NCBI GenBank assembly: GCA_024364805.1 | Contig: CM044496.1 | Span: forward strand, 49,038,373-49,086,352 | DNA length: 47,980 nt | Direction: 5' to 3' | Source of the DNA: Euprymna scolopes | Lineage: Eukaryota; Mollusca; Cephalopoda; Sepiida; Sepiolidae | Part shown: in pieces, positions 23,359 through 29,050 of the stretch | How the letters are laid out: each line of letters starts with the position of its first letter | How positions within the stretch are numbered: position 1 is the stretch's first letter | Made by a program: the position numbers and the translations under genes | Notes under the pieces: generated by a model | What the model was told of the DNA's origin: nothing | Databases searched by the model: none | The model's input: only the letters and a program-made list of their open reading frames with translations

Positions 23359-24681
23359 AATACATACACTGCTCGGTCGATGGCACCAACTTGGTTTGAG
23401 AGTCCAAGACCATAAAAACAAAGAGAACCAATTCCAACAAGTGAAGCACCGGCTACTAAACCTCGACCAAGATTAAAAGCTGAAATGACAAGCATAAATA
23501 AATGGAAGTTATAAAATAAAAAGTAGTTGAAACATTGGTATTAAATATGTTTACAGGTATGTTATGAATGAAAAAAAAAAAAAAAAAATTCTGAACATAG
23601 ATTAAATTTTGCAATAAATACAAACCTAGATTTAGATTCACAGATCAACTAAAATAAAAGTCCATTTGTCTCCCTACAAGGGCAAAGTTAGATACAAAGG
23701 ATTATTATTTTTTTCATGGTTCTTCCTTCAAGGCAAAAATTGTAAACATTATTTCCTCCCAACAATATCTGTCCATATCAGCAATGAATACCACTAGTAT
23801 ATAATATAAAGAAATTAAGTACTACTTGAAATTAGGTTATGGAATTTGAGACGAGGATTGATAATTTGTAATTTTCAGCTACTGTTCTGACCTTTTTCAC
23901 ACTATTACAGTCGATGTAACCTCCGACTTTCAGATGTAGCTTGTTGGACTTGCGAATCTGCACAGAATTTTTTATTTAATCCACAGAGGTAGCATGCTCG
24001 TGTTCCATTAGACTGGGTAGAATTTCTAAGTAATTTAGAATTATATTTTGTGTTACCCACCCACACTGAGGATTGAACCTTCAGAAAATTAACTTACAAT
24101 TTAATTTTAACAAGTGCTTTATTAACTAAGTCACAAGTCACTGCAGATACTTCTAGTTTTAACTTTGGAGTTGTAAATCTATTTTTGTTATTTTTTAAAA
24201 TTTTAATTGCGTTAAAGTTTATAATAGACAGCCTGGTTAAACCTCCCGTCAATACACACCACATTCGTTGGAAAAGTTATGCCACATGTCAGATTCAAGA
24301 CAACCAAAAAAGCTCCTTTATAGCGAGCTGACAAAAAAAAAAAAAAAAAAAAGAAAAGAACCATAGGAAGACAGTGAAAACAGTTCATTGACTGATGCTA
24401 AAAAATCATCTAATTAAATAAGAGAAAAAAAAAATAATACAAGAAAGGGTTTTCTTTGATTCCTTACATGTGTCGCCAGCTGGCGCCATGACCATTTCTT
24501 TAAAGGTTTTACTTTTAGCAGCTCTTGCAGCACGTCTTGTTGAAGTACGGGCTTGATTGCCGAACATCTGTATTTGTTGGGTGAAGACAGGTTTTGCTGG
24601 CCGGACCAAAAGACACGAACTCCGGGCAACACAATGTGAGAAAGACGCCATGGGTAGGCGGACAATGGCGGCAGCAAGCAT
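677..24681 (-). CDS. GHITM: GHITM / TMBIM5 (MICS1) homologue, mitochondrial inner-membrane protein, 7 coding exons
   Basis: Joining 24468-24681, 23368-23479, 18822-18963, 15883-16081, 7939-8037, 3035-3206 and 677-761 on the minus strand gives 1023 nt, i.e. 340 residues plus TAA, with no break. All junctions are GT-AG and the phases agree. The product is a Bax-inhibitor-1-like (TMBIM) polytopic protein. Residues 1-58 contain no acidic residue and many Arg, as in a mitochondrial presequence. Hydrophobic segments lie near 73-96, 124-141, 157-173, 188-206, 211-230, 241-262, 272-288 and 314-334. Family signatures include YGLGLSN (94-100), MCAPSEKFLNMG (229-240), YDTQK (288-292), YDPIN (308-312) and IYMDT (317-321). 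Known family role: inner-membrane protein for cristae organisation and cation/proton exchange. Seen: sequence and splicing. Inferred: function, by homology recalled from the human protein. Start chosen because it precedes the presequence and lies 34 nt after a strong splice acceptor. Confidence 0.96.
762..2059. other. GHITM intron 6, first part: no gene seen
   Basis: AT-rich intronic sequence with an uninterrupted 42-nt A run at 873-914 and a T run at 1449-1469. No coding similarity or terminal repeat was recognised. Confidence 0.6.
2060..2433. mobile_element. MITE-like foldback element (family M, copy 1)
   Basis: The ends are perfect inverted copies for 18 nt (TAAAGACAAAAAAATATT and its complement). 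The similarity continues imperfectly for about 100 nt inward on each side, for example TATCCAAATATTA near 2117 and its complement near 2350. No coding capacity, 374 nt. The outer TA on each side could be the target duplication of a Tc1/mariner-type element. Copy 2 (39312-39786) shares the AATTTCAAGT...AAATGGTA core. Confidence 0.72.
2434..3034. other. GHITM intron 6, remainder: nothing recognised
   Basis: AT-rich sequence with short A and T runs up to the exon 6 donor at 3034. No repeat boundary or coding similarity seen. Confidence 0.6.
3035..3206 (-). CDS. GHITM: GHITM coding exon 6
   Basis: Acceptor CAG at 3209-3207; donor GTGAGT at 3034-3029. Encodes residues 257-312 plus two bases of Asn313. 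Blocks YSISIYGGLVLFSMFLLYDT and YDPIN carry the conserved acidic positions that the wider TMBIM family uses for proton or calcium sensing; that use is known for the family and is not shown here. Confidence 0.94.
3641..4140 (-). mobile_element. CR1/Jockey-like LINE, family 1, 3'-end fragment (copy A)
   Basis: Minus-strand LINE whose 3' end, a T run on the plus strand, is at 3641-3654. Next to it is the family's GC-rich 3' motif (GATAAG... and CCTGGAGG), then the decayed C-terminal coding region. It aligns by eye to the last 500 nt of copies C, D and E. Strongly 5'-truncated, with no RT domain present. Confidence 0.85.
4141..6215 (-). mobile_element. RTE-like (EN-RT) LINE, decayed, interrupted by LINE family 1 copy A'
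   Basis: Reading minus from 6215, recognisable pieces of the widespread animal EN-RT LINE follow in order. They are a linker (AMQDQ... with AAEVQHYTDTLHAKKF, 6114-6020), the RT start (KDGIPAGIYKAVDPNALGAF, about 5790-5730), MPDDFHNALIVSLYKNKG and NYRGISLLSLAGKIF (5690-5590), FVSMMRFCHNDMTGQVVFNG (about 5360-5300) and FADECALVAHTEQGLQRM (about 5145-5090). The last holds the catalytic motif, normally FADD. A C-terminal stretch lies near 4620-4500. The last coding part (NFETARYQQLPAARERE, then a CPHC zinc knuckle) lies at 4300-4144, beyond a 195-nt insertion. Several stops and frameshifts; the 5' half with the endonuclease is absent. Clade assigned from remembered family motifs. Confidence 0.82.
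4300..4494 (+). mobile_element. LINE family 1 3'-end fragment (copy A') inserted in the RTE-like LINE
   Basis: Plus-strand copy holding only the last codons of the family 1 C terminus (VFKSNVNKFLMSRST, then stop at about 4348) and the 3' tail. The tail has the CCTTGAGTGGCC / GGCCTTGATAAG stem-loop and ends in an A-rich (AAAAG)n tract at 4471-4496. Both flanks belong to the RTE-like LINE, so this is a nested insertion younger than its host element. Confidence 0.82.
6216..7938. other. GHITM intron 5, remainder: nothing recognised
   Basis: AT-rich intronic DNA with scattered short A/T runs. No coding similarity, tandem repeat or inverted-repeat element was recognised up to the exon 5 donor. Confidence 0.55.
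7939..8037 (-). CDS. GHITM: GHITM coding exon 5
   Basis: Acceptor CAG at 8040-8038; donor GTAAGT at 7938-7933. Encodes the rest of Gly223, residues 224-255 and one base of Gly256. It contains LSTLAMCAPSEKFLNMG, the most conserved block of the GHITM branch. At 99 nt it is the smallest internal exon and is isolated between introns of 4.7 kb and 7.8 kb. Confidence 0.94.
8094..8410 (+). mobile_element. RT fragment of an RTE-like LINE
   Basis: Plus-strand peptides RAGILQDDTFAPFLFIL (about 8160-8210) and TDFADDIELINRSLANTQSL (about 8318-8378) match the GILQGDTLAPFLF and FADD blocks of an RTE-like reverse transcriptase as I remember the family. The expected order and spacing are roughly kept, with a frame change between them. 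Only this palm-domain piece is present. Confidence 0.7.
8590..9165 (+). mobile_element. decayed Tc1/mariner-superfamily transposase (C-terminal catalytic part)
   Basis: In plus-strand frames, IVMVLGVVSSEGHIMPPH (about 8740-8790) is followed by VYLDVLKSMMIP (about 8825-8860) and SSPDLNPLDYFI (about 8983-9020). These match the order of blocks in mariner-like transposases, where the last block carries the final catalytic Asp. At least two frame changes and several stops. No convincing terminal inverted repeat was found around it. It is a different lineage from the mariner at 21429-22352. Confidence 0.72.
9166..9876. other. GHITM intron 4 segment between transposons: nothing firm
   Basis: A plus-strand frame of 82 codons (9522-9770) contains TKEAVISAGAKYWG but resembles nothing I can name. 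An 18-nt A run at 9862-9879 ends at the 5' edge of the next LINE. Confidence 0.4.
9877..12238 (+). mobile_element. CR1/Jockey-like LINE, family 1, long copy C (EN-RT), broken
   Basis: Starts inside the apurinic-type endonuclease (GICAYIKDGFPCGRN, about 9887-9930), at nearly the same point as copy E. The endonuclease continues with CSDFNVTNVEWLTHSNKT and GSSDHSVVSV (about 10334-10363), which holds the catalytic Asp-His pair. RT blocks follow: GPDGIP (about 10701), YRPISLLCVMSKLLESIL (about 10876-10930), YGFHSARSTADVLT (about 10980-11020) and IYADDTT (about 11333-11353). The C-terminal region ends near 12042. The 3' tail carries the stem-loop at 12183-12215 and A-rich/TA-rich repeats after 12230. 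Frameshifts and stops break it. About 0.37 kb between EN and RT, present in copy E, is missing near 10434. Confidence 0.9.
12183..12215 (+). other. conserved 3' stem-loop of LINE family 1
   Basis: CTTATC (12183-12188) pairs with GATAAG (12210-12215), with GGC/GCC pairing inside. The same element is seen in copies A, A', D, E and the copies at 34393 and 47261, always just before the A-rich tail. In related LINEs (L2/CR1 type) a 3' hairpin is what the reverse transcriptase recognises; for this family that is inference. Confidence 0.6.
12240..12274. repeat. (TA)n and (AAAAT)n tail repeat
   Basis: Short simple repeat directly after the copy C 3' end, probably grown from its A-rich tail. Confidence 0.7.
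12275..12635. other. intron 4 segment: nothing recognised
   Basis: Mixed sequence with an 11-nt C run near 12331. No coding match or repeat structure was seen. Confidence 0.5.
12636..12700. repeat. palindromic tandem repeat, GATGCAACTTTCATC unit
   Basis: GATGCAACTTTCATC (12636-12650) is followed by AAAA and its exact complement (12655-12669). Then come AAAA, a partial forward arm CTTTCATC (12674-12681), AAAA and another complete complement arm (12686-12700). It can fold as a 15-bp hairpin with a 4-nt loop. Confidence 0.9.
13073..13274. repeat. 27-bp tandem repeat with an inverted copy
   Basis: Unit AATTAAAAATTTCTTCAACG plus ACTTGAC (27 bp). Complete copies lie at 13094-13120, 13121-13147 and 13148-13174. 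A shorter first copy is at 13073-13093 and a 24-bp copy at 13175-13198. At 13242-13274 a copy lies in the opposite direction, separated by about 40 nt, so the array can form a long stem. Confidence 0.92.
13275..14035. other. intron 4 segment: nothing recognised
   Basis: AT-rich, with a 10-nt C run near 13891. No coding or repeat match was seen. Confidence 0.5.
14036..14165 (+). mobile_element. small 3' coding scrap of LINE family 2
   Basis: Broken frames read LTVPT and CTNMKKFKGNVNK. They line up with CTTMQKFKCHVNKHL (copy H) and CTDMQKFKCNVNRHL (44050-44305), the end of the LINE C-terminal domain. Heavily decayed. Confidence 0.5.
14166..15882. other. intron 4, last part: no gene named
   Basis: Mostly AT-rich. 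From about 15155 to 15510 base composition is more even and a plus-strand frame of 117 codons exists. EMLTDRKSWQLL resembles the end of some RTE-like LINEs, but the match is short and I do not assign it. An 18-nt A run occurs at about 15322-15340. Confidence 0.4.
15883..16081 (-). CDS. GHITM: GHITM coding exon 4
   Basis: Acceptor CAG at 16084-16082 follows a run of T; donor GTATTT from 15882. Encodes residues 157-222 plus one base of Gly223. Visible blocks: AIGASFAAMIGSGMLVRS, AWMLHSGVVGAVIAP and GGPILVRAAWYTVG. Three hydrophobic segments fall here. Confidence 0.94.
16082..17430. other. GHITM intron 3, part: simple repeats only
   Basis: Contains a 29-nt A run (16390-16418) and adjoining T and G runs near 16430-16453. 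Otherwise AT-rich with no recognised element. Confidence 0.55.
17431..17766 (+). other. orphan open frame of 111 codons, unknown
   Basis: An open frame running opposite to GHITM within intron 3. It is hydrophilic and charged in its second half (VAQRKKMERVKQAPQKEEQ) and ends at TAG. Base composition from here to about 18430 is less AT-rich than the flanks, and more broken frames follow. This looks like a retroposed or transposon-derived piece, but I recognise no family. Confidence 0.3.
17767..18821. other. GHITM intron 3, remainder: unidentified less-AT-rich segment then AT-rich DNA
   Basis: 17767-18440 continues the composition of the orphan frame with many stops in all frames. 18441-18821 is ordinary AT-rich intron. 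No boundary repeats were found. Confidence 0.4.
18822..18963 (-). CDS. GHITM: GHITM coding exon 3
   Basis: Acceptor TTAG at 18967-18964 after a long pyrimidine tract; donor GTACGA from 18821. Encodes the end of Val109, then residues 110-156, beginning LWPEIVRHRIRDTYLYFGG. It contains the second membrane segment and ISRSPAMLNIMM, which matches the animal family closely. Ends exactly on a codon boundary. Confidence 0.94.
19030..19385 (+). repeat. unnamed interspersed repeat, copy 1, with internal duplication
   Basis: About 19030-19150 and 19222-19345 are diverged copies of one another (CACAAGTGAAAAATTTACTTT...TGACTAACATTTGTTCAAAA...GTGGTTGAGAAAAGTGCAAA style). The second copy continues through GAATGAATTACGAGGTCCAA. 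The same sequence recurs at 25085-25250. Non-coding; class not determined. Confidence 0.65.
19386..20674. other. GHITM intron 2 segment before the gap: nothing named
   Basis: Purine-rich on the plus strand (GAGAAG/GGAGGG tracts, a short (TG)n at 19590), with small open frames of no recognised family. Ends in an 8-nt G run at the gap edge. Confidence 0.45.
20675..21428. other. assembly gap (754 N)
   Basis: Unsequenced bases. The 5' part of the mariner element that starts at 21429 probably lies inside it. Predicted frames across it are meaningless. Confidence 0.99.
21429..22352 (+). mobile_element. mariner DNA transposon, 3' two-thirds, broken transposase with 3' terminal repeat
   Basis: Begins at the gap edge within the helix-turn-helix part (WWFKKFCNGDESLEDKD). 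It continues with LIEVDPCKTTENLL, LLLHNKNNPFLEWMVACDEK (first catalytic Asp, about 21727), KVMVTVW, PILLHDNAHPHVAQL (second Asp, about 21988), then in another frame YSPNLLPDYHFF (third position of the DD34D triad, about 22070-22105) and FVDSNGYYFD near the end. Several stops and frame changes make it inactive. The 3' end reads ...TTGCACCAAACTAA to 22352 and is followed by TA. Its complement TTAGTTTGGTGCAAAAA resembles the irritans/cecropia-type mariner terminal repeat as I recall it. Confidence 0.93.
22323..22352 (+). repeat. 3' terminal inverted repeat of the mariner
   Basis: Sequence ending GCACCAAACTAA, directly followed by TA (22353-22354), the expected target duplication. The partner repeat is not visible and is probably in the gap. 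Confidence 0.75.
22353..23317. other. GHITM intron 2, 5'-proximal part: simple repeats, no gene
   Basis: AT-rich with long A runs at 22430-22467 and about 22813-22839. No coding similarity was seen. Confidence 0.55.
23318..23354. repeat. A37 homopolymer next to the exon 2 donor
   Basis: Thirty-seven consecutive A on the plus strand, hence U in the GHITM pre-mRNA, beginning 13 nt after the exon 2 splice site. Length in the assembly may be inexact. Confidence 0.9.
23368..23479 (-). CDS. GHITM: GHITM coding exon 2
   Basis: Acceptor CAG at 23482-23480 and donor GTATGT at 23367-23362. It encodes residues 72-109, including the first membrane segment and the family-typical FYGLGLSNQVGAI. Phase 1 in, phase 2 out. 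A 37-nt A run on the plus strand (23318-23354) lies 12 nt beyond the donor, so the pre-mRNA carries a long U tract just inside the intron. Confidence 0.94.
23480..24467. other. GHITM intron 1: nothing recognised
   Basis: About 1 kb of AT-rich sequence with A runs near 23571-23588 and 24331-24350. No element or coding match was seen. Confidence 0.55.
24468..24681 (-). CDS. GHITM: GHITM coding exon 1 (presequence)
   Basis: Starts with ATG at 24681-24679 and encodes residues 1-71 plus one base. The peptide begins MLAAAIVRLPMASF and is rich in Arg, Ala and Ser, as expected for a mitochondrial targeting sequence. The donor is GTAAGG at 24467-24462. The final T joins CT of exon 2 to make Ser72. 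The 5' UTR on the same exon reaches back only to 24715, where a pyrimidine-rich tract ends in CAG, so the transcript probably has another exon upstream. Confidence 0.93.
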
Positions 24682-24715
24682 GGTGAAGGGCAGTCAACCA
24701 CAAGCAAAATATTAT
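24682..24715 (-). other. GHITM: GHITM 5' UTR part, preceded by a splice acceptor
   Basis: Upstream of the ATG, the minus strand has a pyrimidine-rich tract ending TTTTTCATTTCAG at 24716. This is a strong acceptor, making 24715 the likely first base of this exon. The transcript would then start in a separate non-coding exon further right. Confidence 0.55.
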
Positions 24716-25084
24716 CTGAAATGAAAAACAAACATTACAACAACCAGTGATTGATAGAATTTCATAGGCACCAATGGGATTGGTTATTTACTTTTGGGGG
24801 AGGTGGATGAAGAAAGTTTTTACTTTATTGGTTAAGCAATAAAACTTTATTATATTGTAATTTATTCACTTAATTCTACCTTTGGTCTTCTATTACTAGT
24901 CTGCAGAGTGTTACAACTCGTAATCAAGAGAAGAGTCTATCAGGCACTTGTGCAGCATGATGATGTAGAAAAGTGAAGCCTGGCATGCGAGGGTTAAGGG
25001 TATGTGTAGCATGATGATATAAAAGTGACAATGGACTGGTTACAAGAGTCTTAAAGACAGGCTTCAATCTGCTGAACTCAGAAC
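24716..25084. other. upstream of GHITM exon 1: nothing recognised
   Basis: Mixed sequence with no clear TATA box or CpG-rich promoter next to the gene. Confidence 0.4.
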
Positions 25085-25250
25085 AAACGAAGCATGCTCC
25101 GCCCCCTCCACAAGTGAAAAACTTACTTTCACCATGACTAATATTTGTGCAAAATTTTTAAAAATCTAAGGCATGATTGAGAGAAGTGCAGACAAACAAA
25201 CAGGAATGAATTACTAGGTCCAATCCCCTCTTTGGTCAGGGAACAAAAAT
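25085..25250 (+). repeat. unnamed interspersed repeat, copy 2
   Basis: Shares CACAAGTGAAAAACTTACTT, CCATGACTAATATTTGTGCA and ACAGGAATGAATTACTAGGT with the 19030-19385 repeat at roughly 80-85% by eye. Only one of the two internal halves is present. Confidence 0.65.
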
Positions 25251-25412
25251 AAATTTGGACAGTATGTAATAGAGAGGTGTGCAGAACAGGAGACTTCATT
25301 GGTATGGTCACATTGAAAGAACGTTAGTATAGTCATGCTGAAATAATAGATTATAGTGCTTGGATTAGATGTTGAACAGTTGAAGTCACAGGGTCAGTTG
25401 GCAGGGAAAGAT

Positions 25413-26820
25413 TGCCCTGTATTTAAGAATTCAGGTCATAAGTCATCTCCCTCCCAATACAGACCAATAAGTCTCCTATGTGTCATGAGCAAGTTACTGG
25501 AATCCATATTAAATAGAGAAGTAGTCAATCACTTCAGCAGAAATAACCTTCTTAGTGACATGCAATATGGTTTCCATTCTGCTAGATCTACAGCAGATGT
25601 GCTAACGGTTATATCTCATAGGATTAGTGAATCTCTCGACAAAGGCTTCCTTTCTAGGCTCTTGACATACCAAAGGCCTTCGATAAGGTAAGGCATAAGG
25701 GTCTACTTCACAAGATTTCCAGCTACGGTATAACTGGAAATGTTTTCTTAATCATGAAATCATTTCTCTCTGATAGGCTCATAAGAGTAGTGGTTGATGG
25801 GCAGAAATCAGAGGCCCTCAGTATTAATGCTGGAGTACCTCAGGGGTCCATCCTGGGCCCAACTCTCTTCCTGATCTACATCAATGATCTCCCAAAACAC
25901 ATACTTAAATCATTCGTTGACATCTATGCTGATGACACGACCATCTATGGCAACACATCTAAGGCCGTAAATGACAAAGTTCTCTCTGATTCTAAGCGCA
26001 CGGTACAGTGGGTGTGGGGGGAAGAGATGGCTGGTTACTTTTAATGCATCTAAAATCAAGCTCCTTATCTTTACATCAACGCTCTGATCCCCATCTGGCA
26101 TCAGTTGAAATGGATGGCTCTCATCTAGGGGAGGCTCCATATTTTGATAAGCTCCTGGGATTGACCTTTACTCCTGACCTGAAATGGAACACGTACATCA
26201 AGTCTATTGCCAAGGGCACTGGAAAAATGGTAGGATCCTTCTACCGCTCCAGAAGATATCTCACTGCTGATACAATCCTCTATCTATATAAAAGCCAAGT
26301 ACGTCCACAAGGATGGAGTACTGCTGCCACCTGCAACCTCTCTCCCACAGAAGAGACATAGTGAGCCCGTCTTTGTTTTATCGCTACTTCCATGGCAAGT
26401 GCTTGTCTGAGCTCCAATCCCTGGTCCCCCCCCCCCGCGCTAATCTTTCAGGATAAACACCAGTAAGCTAAAACCACTGTCAAAAATTTTCCCCACTCTA
26501 AAGAGTGGGGAAAATTTTTGACAGTGGTTTTAGCTTACTGTGCCAAAACCAAAACGTAGATTCCATGAACAAAGTTTCTTTCTTAGAAATGCATGCCAGT
26601 GGAACTCTCTTCCGTCTGCCTGTTTCCCACCTGACTACAACTTAGATGTCTTTAAGTCCAACATAAACAAATTCCAGATGAACCGCCCCCTCAAGTAAGA
26701 CACTTTATCAAATCTCCAATACTAACGATTACTACGATACTATCCCAATAATTACTGCAATAACCCTTATCCCCGAGTGACTTCCGGGCCTTGATAAGTG
26801 ATGACCTCCATGAAAAAAAA
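25413..26820 (+). mobile_element. CR1/Jockey-like LINE, family 1, copy D (RT to 3' end)
   Basis: 5'-truncated just before the RT. Frames read CPVFKNSGHKSSPSQYRPIS, SKLLESILNREVVNHFSRNN and GVPQGSILGPTLFLIYINDL (about 25833-25893). IYADDTTIYGNTSK (about 25922-25963) has the intact YADD catalytic motif. The C-terminal frame follows (about 26008-26360, then further broken pieces). Ends with the family stem-loop (about 26765-26798) and a short A run. The RT core is better preserved than in copy C, but frame breaks remain. A perfect palindrome interrupts the C-terminal region (26461-26540). Confidence 0.9.
26461..26540. repeat. perfect 39-bp inverted repeat with 2-nt loop inside LINE copy D
   Basis: Left arm 26461-26499 begins CAGTAAGCTAAAACCACTGT; right arm 26502-26540 is its exact reverse complement; loop AA. 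The left arm is normal LINE sequence. The right arm is extra and replaces about 7 nt of the element before normal LINE sequence resumes at TGCC (26541). Confidence 0.97.
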
Positions 26821-28334
26821 GGAAAACATTAAAAGAATTGTTATAAGAATTGGTTTGTGAAAAAGAGATAAAGACCTGATCAAAGATAGGTTAATTCGAA
26901 AAACAATTTTTAAAAGCTGTCTATCATATGCCAGCATGTAAAACAGATGCTGAACCAAATATGATGAGGATCTTTAATCTCATCCTAGAAAATAAAATTA
27001 GGGATTCAAAACGTTTTTTATGGAGGCGTCTCAAAGAACGTGTATGCTCTGTCATTTGTCTCTTGGTTCACTTTCTCTACAATACCTTTTTACTGGCAAG
27101 CATTCGTAGAGGAGACCGAGTTGAAGATTCTAGAAAGTAGCATTGAATGCAATGATTTTGTAAGGAATAATTTCTACAAAGAAAAAAATATTAAGGATTC
27201 AATAAAAACAAACCTTACATCATACTTTTGTATCTTAACAAATTGTCCTTTATAAAAAAAAAAGTAAGAACCCTTTATACAACAGCTAAAGCAGGGGGGG
27301 GGGCAAAGGCACCCTGAACCCATAAACACTCAGCATAACATAACTCAAGGGGTTGACATGCCGTAAAACCCAAGAAAAACAATCTAGAAAGCTCTATAGT
27401 TTGGTTGAGGAGGGTCATGGCGATACAGATGTCAGCAAAATGTTAAGAGCCCAGGAAAGTTCAATCATCGCCAACCAGTGGTTGGACTACATTAATGAAC
27501 TGCTCAACAACACAACTTGATCAACCCAGCCCAATGTTGTGGAAACAGATGACAGCAGACTGTAATATTGATGACACAACAGACGATTAGATTTGAAATT
27601 TGTTCAGTCAACTCAAAACAAATGCTAGAAGATGACATCACTTGTTATACGGAGCCAAATCCAAATTATTTTCTGCATGGCAGAGTAGTGTTGACAGAAC
27701 TTTTCAGATGATTGTGACAAAGCAATCTTGGTACTGTGCTTCCAGAAAGGTGATAGAAAGCCATGTTTAAAGCCTGATTGACGTAGTAGCAAGCAGTCCA
27801 TAAAGTTTGCAGGTGTCCATCTCAGAGTGAATTTTATCTGGACAAAGGCTGTATTAACTAAACCTTCAGTCTCCAGCATACCCTTTAGCAGCAAGATAAA
27901 TTCACCAGCAATCAAAAGTCATGTGTTTCATTGACTCCACAGCTGATCAATCTGTCTTATGGCATATAATGCTGGCAAACGGCATTCCAATGTACAAAAG
28001 AAATTCGAGCTAGAGATCATATTTGTGTCCACGGTAAGGAGTCAGGGCCTTGAACATGTACATGTTGTAAGTGCAGTTTACCCTTCGATATAATTAAAAT
28101 GCTAAACATTCCTGTGCAACTGGTTCAACGCATGCACTCTAAGAATTAATAAAAAATTTAAACATTTTAAGCCAATCAGATGTATTTCTATTAATTTATA
28201 AAATTTGCTGTTTTGATTCTGAAATTCAGAAAAAATTATTTTTTATATATAAATAGATGTACGTGTCTGCCTGTCTGTAAATATTTAACCAATATACTCT
28301 TAAACTACTGGTTACATAATATTGCTATTAGCAG
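26821..28334. other. unassigned region with two open frames of unknown nature
   Basis: A plus-strand frame near 26995-27255 reads NVFYGGVSKNV, then the hydrophobic SFVSWFTFSTIPFYWQAF, then a charged tail. Another near 27385-27520 reads EEGHGDTDVSKMLRAQESS. Neither matches a family I know. A G run (about 27293-27303) lies between them. Confidence 0.3.
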
Positions 28335-29050
28335 GAAATAGTAAGTCCAGTTCAAACAGACAGAAGTACATAGAAGCTAGAAGTAACGTTAAGAAAGAAA
28401 TAGCGACAGCTAAGAGAGAATTTACAGAAACTACTAAAAAACGCATCAAAGCACAAAAACTAGGAACCTGTGACTTCTGGAAAATCTACAAGAGTGTAGT
28501 AAATAATGGGCAATCAACAATTCCCCACTAACTAAAAATCACGAGGTTGTTTGCTCAGCAACCGAGAAGGCTAACATACTTGCCAGTCAGTTTGCTTCAA
28601 ACTCTACATTGGACATTCCCTCCCTGACTTTCCTTTGCGGACAGATGCCACACTAGACGATCTAAAAATCACCCCATATCAGGTACATAGTATCATAAAA
28701 AACCTTGACACTTCAAAAGCATGTGGACCTGATCTCATCCCAGCTTTACTATTAAAACATGCTCTGCTGAGCTTGCTCCAGTCCTTTCCAAACTTTACAA
28801 CAAATGTCTTAATGAATCTTGCTTTCATGACTGCTGGAAAATTGCTTCTGTGGTACAAGTTTACAAGAATTCGGCGAAAGAACTCGTCCATTAAATTAAC
28901 GCCTCATTAGCCTCCTCCCACTTTTTGCCAAAACATTTGAGTCCATAATCAATCAAGCTCTAGTCCATCATCTTACAGTAGCTAAACTTCTGACCGACCA
29001 ACTATATGCATTTAGGCAAGCCCATTCTACAGCAGATATCCTAACTTTTT
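28335..29050 (+). mobile_element. LINE family 2, copy F (linker and start of RT)
   Basis: Plus-strand pieces RQKYIEARSNVKKEIATAKR, QKLGTCDFWKIYKSVVNN (to about 28510), KNLDTSKACGPDLIP (about 28697-28742), SKLYNKCLNESCFHDCWKIA in another frame, and YAFRQAHSTADILTFSQ near 29005-29050. They mark the EN-RT linker and the first RT blocks of a CR1/L2-like LINE. Frameshifted. Stops where a second copy begins in the opposite direction. Confidence 0.8.

Noticed and set aside
677-24681. GHITM locus as a pseudogene
   Set aside because: All splice sites, phases and the full frame are intact.
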